NCBI GenBank assembly: GCA_037043455.1
Contig: JAWPHD010001832.1
Coordinates: forward strand, 124,001-188,000
Source: Cyrtodaria siliqua
Lineage: Eukaryota > Mollusca > Bivalvia > Adapedonta > Hiatellidae
Direction of reading: 5' to 3'
DNA: 64,000 bases
This document shows positions 47,690 to 57,670 of this stretch, piece by piece. Below the pieces are notes generated by a model that was not told the origin of the DNA, ran no database searches, and saw nothing but the letters and a program-made list of their open reading frames with translations. The stretch's first letter is position 1; every line of letters starts with the position of its first letter. The position numbers and the translations under genes are program-made.

Positions 47690-48112
47690 GACAAAGCAAT
47701 ATAAAAGGATCGGACAGGGAAAGTAGCATTCAAGGAGGACATTCAACCACAAAACACAGAAAGAACACGCAAACAGACAAACAAGAAGGCAAAAGTAATA
47801 ATAAATGCAAACGACATCACAAACACAAAAGGGTTGACAATAGGGCTACATACAAGATTGAATACAAACATCAAACGTCACCGTCCTTTTGGGTTTTAGG
47901 TAGACGTCATCATAGGTACAGCCTGTCCGGTCGAAGTACGATCAAAGAGAAAAGCATGGTGTCGAAATGTAAATGGGTCCACTACCAAGCATGCAATGCG
48001 TTGCAAAATGATAACCTGTTTTGATAAACTTTTTAACATGTTTAACAAAGATAGTATGAAAGTGATCATGACCTAGGATTCTTACGAAGTTTGTAAATCA
48101 CGTCACCATAGA
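47690..48112 (-). mobile_element. Family A element, tail plus RT C-terminus
   Basis: Starts 'AATATAAAAGGATCGGACAG', the complement of the preceding A end. It then has a shortened tail and RT C-terminal codons (47,880-48,110) with frameshifts. It joins directly to a family B copy at 48,113. Confidence 0.6.
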
Positions 48113-50280
48113 AAAATGAGATATAGGGTCCTATAGAAACCACAGCGTCCGAACGCAATGGCATCGTAGGTCCGCACTGTACTGCAAACAAGGACTTGAT
48201 AATACAATGAAAGAGACAAAAAAACAACAGAAATGGTGGTGAAGACAGGGTTACCGACTTGGAACGGTCAGTAGGCAATAAGGCCTACTGGTTAGCTTGA
48301 ATCGATTTTATATGCGCACAATCCTCGCTATTATCCTGTCGTCAGCGCCCAAATAGACAAGACAGTGTAAACAAAACTACATCCCATCAAAAGGAATTCT
48401 CTAACAATAAAGTCCACATCCAGAGAAACTAACTAAAGAAACACATACAAATTAATAAACATTTCAGGATGTATCCAGAATCGTAATGAACAACCATAGT
48501 AGTTGCAGCTAAAGAGAAAACCAATCTAGGGTAAACCCAAGGGACGAAAGCTCATGCATCCACCTCCCTTAGTTGGGGTTTCAGTAGGTACAATCATAGA
48601 GTCCCAAGAGGTAGTCCAGTCATCGCACAAGTGAAAAGTGAAGCGTAATAACTGACTGTAGAGGGGTCAATCACTAAACATGCAGTGCGCTGTAAAACCA
48701 AAGGGTTATATCCTTTTCTGACAAAGTCAGGTTGTGATAGTCCTTGCCGCAGAAGAGTTCTTAAATTACTTTTATATTTGGAAAGAAGATCAGAGTTACT
48801 ATAATAAATAACATTTTGCAAAGGTTTTACGAAGTTTATGGTAACGGTAGCCCTGATGGAGTAGCTTATTAGTTATACAAAGATTACGAATATTAAAGTC
48901 CTCAACTCGTGTACAAGCTCTAGAAAAACGAATCAGTTGAGACAAATAGACCCTATAAGAAGTTGCTCGGGAAACATCCCCATCTAAATGGGGGATGATT
49001 AACAATATCAAAATTAAAATCATCTCTTTTGTCATAGAATTTGCTAATTAGTTCACCATTTTCAATAGAGAGATGTAAATCGAGAAAAGAAACGTTAGTA
49101 TCAGAAATATTAGCTTTGTTAAATTGAAGTTTTTTGGATATATATTATTAACCATAGCAGAAAAGAAAGGGTTGTCAATTTACAATATGTCATCCAGATA
49201 CCGAGAGGTGTCATTAAAGGCTTCAATAATATCTGCCTGGGTATCTGGTGAAAGACTCGACATGAAATCTCTTTCATAACAATATAAAAACAAATCTGCG
49301 ACACGGGGTGCACAGTTCGTACCCATAGGGATATCATCAATTTGTCTATAAACGGTATTTCCATACATGATGAAAATATTATCTAATAGAAAAATAAGCG
49401 ATTCACAATTTTCATGGCACGTTTTTTTTTAATGAGAGCAATAAGCTTGTCTTTGATAAGGTTGTGTGGTAACGTTGTATATAATGTAGAAAAGACATAA
49501 GTAATTATAGATAAAGCTTGACGTTTATGGCAAATGTTATCAAGAACGTCGCCTGAATATTTGATAGACCAAAATAAATTAATCCCAGAGTTTGCATAAG
49601 CTTTAGCACACTATTGTTTAACGTGATCTTTGACGGCAGTAAGACAAGATGTTAAACGTTTGGAGAAAAGTGTAGTGGCGCAAGAACTAGAATTGAAAAT
49701 TAAACGAGCTTTATATGATTGTTTGTTTAATTTGGAAATCCAGTACATCGTTGGAAGTCTGTTTTGCTTTTCGCCTATTCCAGCCTTGAAAATCTTGCAC
49801 TGAGTGATATGCGTCGAAACAACATTATCGTTAGTAGATTGCACTGTAGTATACGAATTAGTACTCCCGAGTTCCTGAGATAAAACATTGACGTAATAAA
49901 ATAAATTATATTATCAGCAGGAACTAAAACAAACTTATTATGAAATTCCTGGATTCCCGATTTTAAATTACGAAATGAAAACCTAGGTTTGTGGGACGTA
50001 GGGAGGGGTTAGCTGTATATAAGTTAATACGGGAATATATGATGTTAAAATAGTATTTTTCCAAGTAGAAAGGGAGTTAGGGTCAGCATGTTCTCTACGA
50101 TACCATTTAATACTAAAATGCTCAATGGATTGGGCGATCTGAGCACGACATGCATTAAACTCAATCACAGAAGGCAATCTATACTTCAGACCCTTAGAAA
50201 ACAAATGCCGAATACGTTTATCTATAATATCAAAATTACCAGTAATGACATGACCGGCCGGAGTATAGCAACATAATTTA
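48113..50280 (-). mobile_element. Family B retroelement, longest copy
   Basis: Tail 48,113-48,600 ('GAGATATAGGGTCCTATAG' at the outer end), then RT-coding sequence up to about 50,204 on the minus strand. The RT portion spans an N-terminal segment, fingers, palm and C-terminus, so it is the most complete copy here. Frames are interrupted by stops and shifts. Confidence 0.65.
48600..50204 (-). pseudogene. Family B reverse transcriptase, decayed
   Basis: Reading from 50,204 down: an N-terminal segment (LKYRLPSVIEFNACRAQIAQ), the fingers region RLPTMYWISKLNKQSYKARL...TTLFSKRLTSCLTAV (49,611-49,844), then FSTLYTT, GNTVYRQIDDIPMGTNCAP-VADLFLYCYERDF and TSRYLDDIL (49,180-49,368). HLDGDV-RATSYRVYLSQLIRF follows (48,799-49,035), and the C-terminus RKGYNPLVLQRTACLVIDPS (48,594-48,821). 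YLDD and the preceding Asp are the expected polymerase residues; in ...RQIDDIPMG the usual VG is replaced by DD. At least four frame breaks are visible. No nuclease domain is seen. Confidence 0.65.
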
Positions 50281-50281
50281 G

Positions 50282-50361
50282 ATCGAAGTTTTTACATCAC
50301 CATAGAAGTCAGGTTGTGATAGTCCTTGTCGCAGAAGAGTTCTTAAATTACTTTTACTACA
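50282..50361 (-). mobile_element. Short RT fragment of family A/B
   Basis: The minus strand encodes the segment around NLRTLLRQGLSQPDFYGDV and ends abruptly on both sides. Another such scrap (AFAILYYHNPDLF-like, plus a 'GGTAACGGTAGCCCTGCT' edge) lies near 50,655-50,725. Confidence 0.5.
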
Positions 50362-50814
50362 AATCAGTAGTGTTATTACTTACTGGTACTTGGGATCATC
50401 AAGCCCATTCTTTGTGGCTTTAAAGTAGAATGTCGCTTAAGCCGGTGCTAGGAGGAGTGAGAGGTGTTACACTTTACATTACCCCACATAAACGGACTCA
50501 AAAAAACCGAGTCTGTTACTTTTATCTCTTGATTGTGTTTGTTGCTTCCAAGGGATCCACGTTTCAATATTTATTGACATTTACACTAGCGTTTGTTTAG
50601 TGCTGTGTGGCAGCCGTTTATTGCTTCCAAGGGGTCCACTTTTATATTTTAAAAAATAGATCAGGGTTATGATAATACAATATAGCAAAGGGTTTTCGAA
50701 GTTTTTGGTAACGGTAGCCCTGCTACCACAATACACATTATATAGTAGTTTTGTTTTTACATAAAACGAATGGAATACATTTGATGGTAAATGACGGTTC
50801 GGAATGCAGGAAAG

Positions 50815-51400
50815 GGTCTCCAAATGTCTTCTTGCATACCTTTTTTTCTATATATCACAGTAGTGTTGCCTGTGCAGTGTGGCGGAGGTAAAACTTCCCC
50901 CGATACTTGCAATGAGAATTGTTTTATTCATTCCGATCTTTGGAGATCGCTGAGCCCGATATTTACAGATATTGGTGGTACATTCTCAAATACTCTTGTT
51001 TTCTTACTTGAATTTCGAATAGGTGGTTCCGCTACTCCAGCCTTTAAATGTAATGAGTATTGTTTACTCACCCTAAGGATATGTTAGCCTTTTGACTGTA
51101 ACATGTGATACGCAGGCTTCACAACCTCTGTTTCCAAATAAATTCCATTTTATTTAGTTCGTGCATTGTTTTCTCATTTAGGGCAAAGCGTTTTGGTAAA
51201 AACTGGGACCATACGCCGCTGGCCATATAATGGTGCGAACATACCTCATTGAATGTTCCATGTTTAAATAGTGAGTTCTGCTTATCCCGGGGCTAGAGGG
51301 CGTGAACGGTAGCAAGCACTTTTCACTACCGTCTCAACAAACCGAGACAGCAATATATTTTGTATTTAACTTTCGACGATTTCCAAATGCCTCATTTCGT
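50815..51400 (+). repeat. Family Z repeat, long copy
   Basis: Contains the upstream block ('GCAGTGTGGCGGAGGTAAAA', 'GATCTTTGGAGATCGCTGAG'), 'TACGCAGGCTTCACAACC', 'ACTGGGACCATACGCCGCTG', 'CGGGGCTAGAGGGCGTGAAC' and a slightly altered stem-loop (GTCTC...GAGAC). Confidence 0.65.
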
Positions 51401-51504
51401 ACCTTTTTCAACTACATCTGCTAAGTCAGTGGAGTTAATATATATTTATTATAAATACTTATATATTCATAAAGGTTTATTTCATCTTTATTTCTAAAAA
51501 GATA

Positions 51505-51660
51505 TTGATTTACAGACTGTGAAGTAGATATAAAAGTCAAACGGGAGCTTTAACATTCAAGGACCATCGTCCGTCAACCACTAACACGCACAGAAACAAA
51601 CAAAAATTACAGAGATGAATAAAAAGCAAGATATGACATCGCAAACATAAAATGGTGAAA
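51505..51660 (-). mobile_element. Family A outer-tail fragment
   Basis: 'TTCAAGGACCATCGTCCGTC', then 'AGATATGACATCGCAAACAT', an A outer block in minus orientation, ending where a SINE begins. Confidence 0.5.
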
Positions 51661-51664
51661 AAAT

Positions 51665-51905
51665 CGTTTGTTTGAATGGTGTTTAACGTCAAATATACCA
51701 CATGTTAGATCATATGTGACTGTCTATTATTTTGTAGTAAGGGCAGGCCACCCTATTTTCCTGGTTAGTACTAGTACTCTACATCCCGGCACCCGTAAGA
51801 ATCGACATTTTCTCAATTGACAAGTCGAGCTCCCAGTGGGATTCGAACCCGCATTGGTGACAGGAGAGAAAGTTTTAGCCGCAGCGTCTTCACTATCTCG
51901 GCCAC
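51665..51905 (-). mobile_element. tRNA-derived SINE
   Basis: The minus strand gives a full head (GTGGCCGAGATAGTGAAGAC A-box-like, GGGTTCGAATCCC B box), a body with 'AGTACTAGTACTAACCAGG', and the tail 'TTGACGTTAAACACCATTCA' and AAACAAACG. Same family as 21,383 and 34,385. Confidence 0.7.
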
Positions 51906-52211
51906 GGAATAGGCAGAACCGTTTGCCTTTATTCATATATAGCCGACCAACAAACTAACAGTTAACTTCTTTTGTAATGTTTTCAAACTATTGGTTGATG
52001 AAGAAATCAATCGCCATAATAACAGTACATGTATGCCGACAATTTATACATATTGTAGACTTCACAATGTTTATATTCCACAATTAACGAGTTTAGTTTC
52101 ATTAAGATACACTGTATTTGGAGCATATTTATATATGCGCGAAGGGATGCTCGCGGAGCAAGTTCATACGTGTCCCTGTACCCCGTGGTGTATAATAATA
52201 TGGATGCAAGT

Positions 52212-53204
52212 TTACAACCGCGACAAAATAACTTGCATGTAGCCTTTTCCCTTTTTATCTTTTTCTTTTGTTTCACGGATATTCTTTGGTGTGCATAATA
52301 AATGCACAGGACTAAGAATTCTCGAGGTCTCGTTATAATGTATGAAACAGTAGGCTTGCATGAGGGCCGAGAACACCGACCCCTGTATCCAGCTACAACA
52401 GCTTTGTGACCAGGACATAGTGTCACTCGCTATATATATGCGCTCAGTGGGTGTGGCCATCGTCTCCATAGAAGCCATGTAATCTTCTGGGTAAAATGCC
52501 GAAAACGCGCCTTGAGCGTAACGGTACGTGGTCCATGCGTGTACTCGTCCAGTTTTGAATTCCTTCTGAATTTCTGGATGTATTTGACTGATTTGGTTTA
52601 TCGCGTCTTTGACAGCGCTCTCTTCAGTGTCAGATCCAAATGCTAACGCTTGTTTGTGTCGCATGTAGACGAGCAAGATTCCCGGCTCATTATCCTTTAT
52701 TCCCGACCCATTCCATCCAGGGTAGACGAAATGTCCCACTGGTAGATCCGTTTTGGTAAAACCACCCTGACCCACGTCTTTCTGCCAGAAACGCGTCCTG
52801 CACTGTAGCGCTACTTTGGTCGCAGAGTCGATGATAATTCGTGATATCGCTCGTTTCTTTTCATACGAGAGTGGAATGTCCAACTGTCGAAGTAGTTGCA
52901 GGGGTAAGGTGAGAATGACCGAGTCGCCTCTGAAACTAACTTTCGTATTTGTCGCTTTCTTTATTCCTTCGACTATGACTCCATCGCCGGTATCCTTAAC
53001 TGTTTGAACCAGTGTACCAAATTCAATGTTATTTGACAGCTCCACGTGCGTGTTCCATCCATACTCATTTTTTTTTATGAATGCTTTAGGCAGACTATCC
53101 ATTCCCTTGGCCATAAGGGTCATTGGATCACTCCACCATTGTCCAAACTCGTTTCTCAGATAAGCTAGGAGACTGAATGAGGTCATCACGGTGTATGTCG
53201 TAAC
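52212..53204 (-). CDS. Amine oxidase last exon
   Basis: 330 codons and TAA. It starts VTTYTVMTSFSLLAYLRNEF after a CTACAAG acceptor, then QWWSDPMTLMAKGMDSLPKA, the central FAD/substrate domain, WTTYRYAQGAFSAFYPEDY and the terminal FAD motif. The ATG at 53,231 belongs to the intron frame and is not the start. Family members usually have GEH-like residues where this one has ASD. About 45 residues follow the last conserved helix. Confidence 0.88.
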   Translation of the reverse strand, partial: VTTYTVMTSFSLLAYLRNEFGQWWSDPMTLMAKGMDSLPKAFIKKNEYGWNTHVELSNNIEFGTLVQTVKDTGDGVIVEGIKKATNTKVSFRGDSVILTLPLQLLRQLDIPLSYEKKRAISRIIIDSATKVALQCRTRFWQKDVGQGGFTKTDLPVGHFVYPGWNGSGIKDNEPGILLVYMRHKQALAFGSDTEESAVKDAINQISQIHPEIQKEFKTGRVHAWTTYRYAQGAFSAFYPEDYMASMETMATPTERIYIASDTMSWSQSCCSWIQGSVFSALMQAYCFIHYNETSRILSPVHLLCTPKNIRETKEKDKKGKGYMQVILSRL

Positions 53205-56200
53205 CTTGTAGATAGAAGTAAAAACTGTCAATATCGAAATAAAATATGTTTTGTTTGTTTAAAACTGCCTGAAAACGTTGCACTTAATAAACAAATAAAG
53301 ACGCTCATTTAGAACCTTTATTTTTATTTATGATTAGAATATTTACACCGGATATGAAACCGACTTGTAGTTAGATATTTAACAAACACCGGATATGAAA
53401 CCGACTTGAATATTATAGATATTTATCACATAACGTCCCTTGTTAGCAGTGCCGAACACCCATTTAATATTCTATTGTATGACACACGTGTAATACAACC
53501 TGGAACGATTTTGATTGGTTGAGTTAAACCTGTAACACTACGCAAGTTTATTAACTGAAACTATTTTTTTTATTACAAATTCACCCAGATCTGAGTCATA
53601 AACTTATTATTTGTGACAGCTTTTACAAATAATGCACGTTATACAAAACATTGTTGTTGGTTTGTTAAAATGTTGGCGCAAACGTCTATTTTGTAAAGAG
53701 GTAAAACACGAACTCTTTTATACGCAACGTTATGTGTGAGACGCGACGTTAAGACGTCACATATGTTATGACGTTTTGGCGCTAAAGTGTGTCTGACGTC
53801 TTGGCGGTTCTATGTCCATCTGAATTAATTTGATTGCAATGTTATGTGATAAAAAGGATCCTAAACTCGTTCCCATTCCAATTAAGATTTATGAAATGCG
53901 AACTCGTTTAAGATCCTCTATTAAACAAACATGCATATAAATCCGAGTGTTTCTAATTACAGGTACGCAAACAACATTAATGTATAAAGTAATGCAAGTA
54001 ACAAATAGTTGTCAGCAGAAAAGTCAATTTTGAATTATACATGCATAAACCCCATTCTTTCTGTCCTACAAAATACCATGTAAATAAACATCCCAGTCGA
54101 AGCAGGTGCTTAAAAACCATGGCAACTGACAGATTGGAAATGCAAAACAGCGTAAACATTACCATATATGCTTCAATGGCGGCTTCTGGCCACGGTCGCA
54201 ATTTTGGATGACCATCGGATTGGTTAAAGTCACTGCGCAGAAAGTTATCTAGCGATATAGGACTCCATTTCTCGATCCATCTGTGCCAGGTTGATTCAGT
54301 TGGATGTTCTCCGAGTTCATCCCTAATAGGGGAGATTGTTGCCTTAAACAAATCAACTGAAAATGCAAGATTAGTAATATTTTTATATATAGATTCGTTA
54401 TCTTTTGTGTCTAGCGTCTAGTATTATGATGCATTTTGTTTTTACTTAACAACTTTACGAGAATCCGTTTTTGAGTGATCCATGCTATCATTTTTTCTTT
54501 AACATGACATCAATCAGATTAACAAGTATAAACGAATATCGTTTTTATGAATATATATTTTTTTCTGATATTGTAATTGGTAGTTCAAAAAAAGTTTATT
54601 TGCATACGAAAAGAGGCTCAAGATTTTTTGTCCATACAGTTAAATTGTTCAAACCGGACATTAGACATACTTAAATAATGCACGTTACGTTGATTTAACT
54701 ATATCAAACACTTGTATAGCTACTGGGTGACAATATATTGTCAAACCACGGGAGCTGTTATCAATTTTAGGCGGTAACACTTAACAGCATGCATTACCGC
54801 TGCTCTGAAATAAGCGGGTGTCTTTTCATTCAAATTACTTAACATTATCAATATTCAAATTACCGACTTAATTTATAATTGAATTAAATAAATAAAGTAA
54901 ACAGTTGATACATACGAACGCCATGAATGTTCAATTCCTTTTTCATCTGTGACGTTAGACCCGAGTCCCAACCCGGCCACCATTTATCGCAGTAATAACC
55001 ATTGTTTGTCTTCCAGTCTAATGCGAATGAAATGTACAATGGTTTATATGCTCTGCCATATATAATTGTTCATCCATTTTCAATTAATGTGTTTATGAAG
55101 TATAGTTGCATTTTTTTATGAATTTAATTAATAGGTTAGATAGATAGATACTTTTATTGACTTAAACTATTACAGTTTTTCATCATAACCCAATATATGA
55201 CAATTATAATATACACACTTGACAGATTTTGACATTGCATATACAACAAAGTAATCATTACGGTTTTCTTTGCTTCATACATATTTAAACAAAGAAATAT
55301 ACATATTATGGTATGTCAATGATATAAGAGAATGTTCTGAAATAAGATTTATCTGTTTTAGTCTGTTAAATTGGGGGTGTAGATAGCCTTAATACAAGTG
55401 CATCGGAAATGAATTTACTTAAAATAAAAATAATCTTTTTGTTTAATGACTGCAACAATTTCACAAATTTAAACATGCTTGGTCTAGTTGTGTAATATTC
55501 AGAAATGTATTGGTTTCTAATGTTAGAGTAAGTAGTACAGATCAAAATAAAATGGTACTCGTCTTCAATATCGTTAGTGTTACAAATCTCGCACACTCTT
55601 TCGTTTCTCTCTGTTCTCCTCTCCCTCTTGGGTATCTTTCTGGTTCTATTCTTAAACAATGAGCGGATAATCTTACTTTTGTTATACAATTTTCTTAATT
55701 GTTTGGAGCATAATGTTTCTAGATATGTTTCAAAATCAAAATTCTCTTTCACCACCTTATATAGCGTTAAAACTCTACTGCCTTCTATATAAAATCTCCA
55801 TTGTTGCATGAAATTATCTATTAATCTTTGTTTAAATATTGAAGGAAATAGTTTAAAACTAACACAAATGGGATTATCCCAGACATTATTAAAACCGTTA
55901 CTGTTTACAATAAACCTTACATTAGTTTAACATCCTTATATATTGCTTTTAATATAATGGTCTCTGTAGATATTTGATCACTTTTACATATCTATTAATG
56001 TATAACGGATAACGAGAGAGCTCTCCGTAAATACCAGCATTACTTGTGGTAAGTTTAACACCTAAAACAATTTTACAACATTTTAACTGTATTCTCTCAA
56101 GGTAATAGGTAAATAAGACTAACAGGAAATGTAGCATTCCCAGAACACAGTCAGCCAATACAAAACAAAAACAATTACAAAGAAATATGCAGCTCACAAA

Positions 56201-57670
56201 CATAATGAGGTTGACAATGGGCTACCGCCACAGAACGGTCAATGGTCTGAATGTACCTTTGTGTTTGACCTTATCTCCTTTGATGTAAAGATAGCCTTCC
56301 TCGTTATAGTACTGGAAGGGAACTGTCTTGATGTGGAATTTGTCGACGTAGTATTTGGTCAGAAAATGGTTGTCTGGAATCCGCATCGCACCAGCTGTAG
56401 ATAAAACGGGAACAAAGGTCAGTCGGGAGCAAAGGTCAGACTGGAGAAAAGGTAAGACGGGAGCAAAGGTCAGACGGAAGCAAAGGTCGGACGGGAGAAA
56501 ATATACAATATTGGATTAAATAAGTAATAAATGTCACTGTTTTTAACATACTCACAAGAAACACAGCAGCTACATGATCGGAGCTATGATACTAATTAAT
56601 TGAATTGGATTAATTGGAGTTATAGTCGCACTAACAGCTAATGGTGACTTTATCAGCTTCAATTGGTGGATCCCATGTGTCCCTTCGGGCAATGCACGGA
56701 CAGGCACCTGGGTAGAACTACCGATATTCCGCAAGTTAGCTGGATAGCTTCCTCGCATAAAGATAGATAGGCCCATGAGGGATCGAACCCAAAGCCAGCA
56801 TTGAGGGGCGAGTGATTTCAAGTCAGAGACTCTAAGCACTTGGCCACGGACTCCCAATATTAAACAAAAGCATGTAATAAATATATATAATTGAATGGAT
56901 ACAATTGTCCGATATTTTTAAGTTCCTTGCTTTAATAAAACAATATATAAAAGTACATAATTCCCCTTTCGTAGAATTCCTCGTCACCTAAAGTACTTTA
57001 CGCAACACTATAATAATTAAAAGCGATTGTATTGCAGTGTACTTTTACGTTATATCGGTATAGTGTAGGGCTCTCATGATGGAAGTACTTATGTTTTCTG
57101 AAATATTCCATTGCTAAAATAATAGTTCTTATATTAAAGAAACGCAGGCAAACATTCAGTTTGTATTTACTGATTACAGAATTCGCATATAATTAACACA
57201 ATCTTCGGGATGGCTCAAATGTATGTACTATTGGCATTTTAAATATTGATTTCTGCTCAACCCGGGGTTAGAGGGCGTGAACGGTAGCAAGCACTTTTCA
57301 CTACCGTTCATGAACACTACCGTTCATGAACAGTCTCAATCAAACCGAGACTGCAATTTTTTTGTATTTATCATGTTCGACGATTTCCAAATTTCTCCTT
57401 TCATACTTTTTTAAATAATACACATTGAAGTGTTTCTTTGTTATTCTACCTGAGTTTTAAGTTTGAGGTAAGGTTATACCGCCTGTGTCATATATATAGT
57501 ACGTGTCATTCGTACATTCAGGGAATATAGTAACAGGGCATTGTAACACTGAGTTAATATAATCCCTAATGACGTTACAGCATACCTTCCGCAAACTGTC
57601 CGTCTGCAAATCCATCTCTCATTGTCAAAATACGCCCACCGATATCGGACCGAGCCTCTAGTATGGTCAC
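52212..57670 (-). CDS. Flavin amine oxidase / L-amino-acid oxidase-like gene (5 exons, N-terminus outside window)
   Basis: An FAD-dependent enzyme of the amine-oxidase superfamily, expected to oxidatively deaminate an amine or L-amino acid with release of H2O2 and ammonia. Molluscan relatives include antibacterial LAAOs. Exons (minus): 57,670-57,586; 56,394-56,257; 55,017-54,916; 54,356-54,163; 53,204-52,212. All junctions are AG/GT and phases match (1, 1, 1, 0), giving 1,512 nt, i.e. 503 codons plus stop with no break. Seen: LEARSDIGGR (FAD-binding segment after the first beta-alpha-beta), GAMRIP, KVALQCRTRFW, GAFSAFYPED and a C-terminal FAD-contact region ERIYIASDTMSWSQ...WIQGS. The GxGxxG exon is absent and must lie beyond the Ty3 insertion. 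The exact substrate is not deducible. Confidence 0.88.
53205..54162 (-). other. Intron between amine oxidase exons 4 and 5
   Basis: Contains a 23-bp direct repeat (ACACCGGATATGAAACCGAC near 53,347 and 53,389) and an imperfect inverted pair around 53,858-53,918 (GGATCCTAAACTCG / CGTTTAAGATCC). No gene. Confidence 0.7.
54163..54356 (-). CDS. Amine oxidase exon 4 of window
   Basis: Encodes DLFKATISPIRDELGEHPTE ... LRPWPEAAIEAYM. Acceptor ATTTTCAG at 54,357, donor GTAATG at 54,162. This is the substrate-domain helical region preceding the QWWS segment. Confidence 0.85.
54357..54915 (-). other. Intron between amine oxidase exons 3 and 4
   Basis: 559 bp, AT-rich, without recognised repeats. The plus-strand 67-codon frame at 54,471-54,674 looks fortuitous. 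Confidence 0.7.
54916..55017 (-). CDS. Amine oxidase exon 3 of window
   Basis: Encodes WKTNNGYYCDKWWPGWDSGL and 14 further residues. Acceptor GCATTAG at 55,018, donor GTATGT at 54,915. The assignment rests on phase agreement (2+99+1 nt) with both neighbours. Confidence 0.82.
55130..56100 (-). mobile_element. LINE 3' remnant in intron
   Basis: The minus strand encodes the C-terminal part of a non-LTR retrotransposon RT protein, interrupted between LERIQLKCCKIVLGVKLTTS (about 56,105) and the last segment. That segment contains RVCEICNTNDIEDEYHFILI, a zinc-binding CxxC...H...C tail of the zf-RVT type. The 3' end carries a (TATC)n tail near 55,140. The 5' end is truncated. It lies in the same orientation as the host gene, within the exon 2/3 intron. 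Confidence 0.75.
55366..55920 (-). pseudogene. LINE ORF2 C-terminal fragment
   Basis: Open from about 55,920 to a stop at 55,366. It includes FMQQWRFYIEGSRVLTLYKV, KRERRTERNERVCEICN (cysteine pair), EDEYHFILICTTY and RPSMFKFVKLLQS. The Cys-X2-Cys...His...Cys spacing matches terminal zinc knuckles of molluscan LINEs. The fragment is not full length and lacks endonuclease and RT palm. Confidence 0.72.
56105..56249 (-). mobile_element. Family A outer-tail fragment touching a splice donor
   Basis: 'AACAGGAAATGTAGCATTCC', 'AATGAGGTTGACAATGGGCT' and 'ACCGCCACAGAACGGTCAAT' are the A outer end. It terminates about 7 nt from the exon 2 donor and abuts the LINE on the other side. Confidence 0.6.
56257..56394 (-). 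CDS. Amine oxidase exon 2 of window
   Basis: Encodes AGAMRIPDNHFLTKYYVDKF and onwards to ...IKGDKVKHK. Acceptor TCTACAG at 56,395, donor GTACAT at 56,256. GAMRIP is the conserved flavin-contacting segment. A family A terminus begins within about 10 nt of the donor. Confidence 0.88.
56404..56505 (-). repeat. 17-18-bp pyrimidine-rich minisatellite beside a splice acceptor
   Basis: About six copies of GACGGGAGCAAAGGTCA (plus strand). On the gene strand this reads as a C/T-rich repeat ending about 10 nt before the exon 2 acceptor. Confidence 0.8.
56600..56860 (-). mobile_element. tRNA-derived SINE in intron
   Basis: The head on the minus strand (56,857 down) reads GGGAGTCCGTGGCCAAGTGC (Leu-like, with an extended variable region), B box GGTTCGATCCC, then a body with 'GGTAGTTCTACCCAGGTGCC' and an ATTAATT-rich tail. 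It carries the central motif of the other SINEs but a different head. Confidence 0.7.
57195..57415 (+). repeat. Family Z fragment in intron
   Basis: 'CAACCCGGGGTTAGAGGGCG', a 20-bp local duplication (CACTACCGTTCATGAACA twice) and the intact CAGTCTC...GAGACTG stem-loop. Antisense to the gene. Confidence 0.65.
57586..57670 (-). CDS. Amine oxidase exon 1 of window
   Basis: Encodes VTILEARSDIGGRILTMR and the following 10 residues. Acceptor ATTTTCAG at 57,671, donor GTATGC at 57,585. It holds the conserved GGR of FAD oxidases. Its first 22 nt and acceptor are repeated upstream as a minisatellite. Confidence 0.88.

Noticed and set aside
47461..48024. 187-codon plus-strand ORF
   Set aside because: It runs through two oppositely oriented family A tails; the frame is fortuitous.
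53204..53231. Start codon of the amine oxidase at 53,231
   Set aside because: Phase and the CTACAAG acceptor show that this ATG lies in the intron; the exon joins upstream exons.
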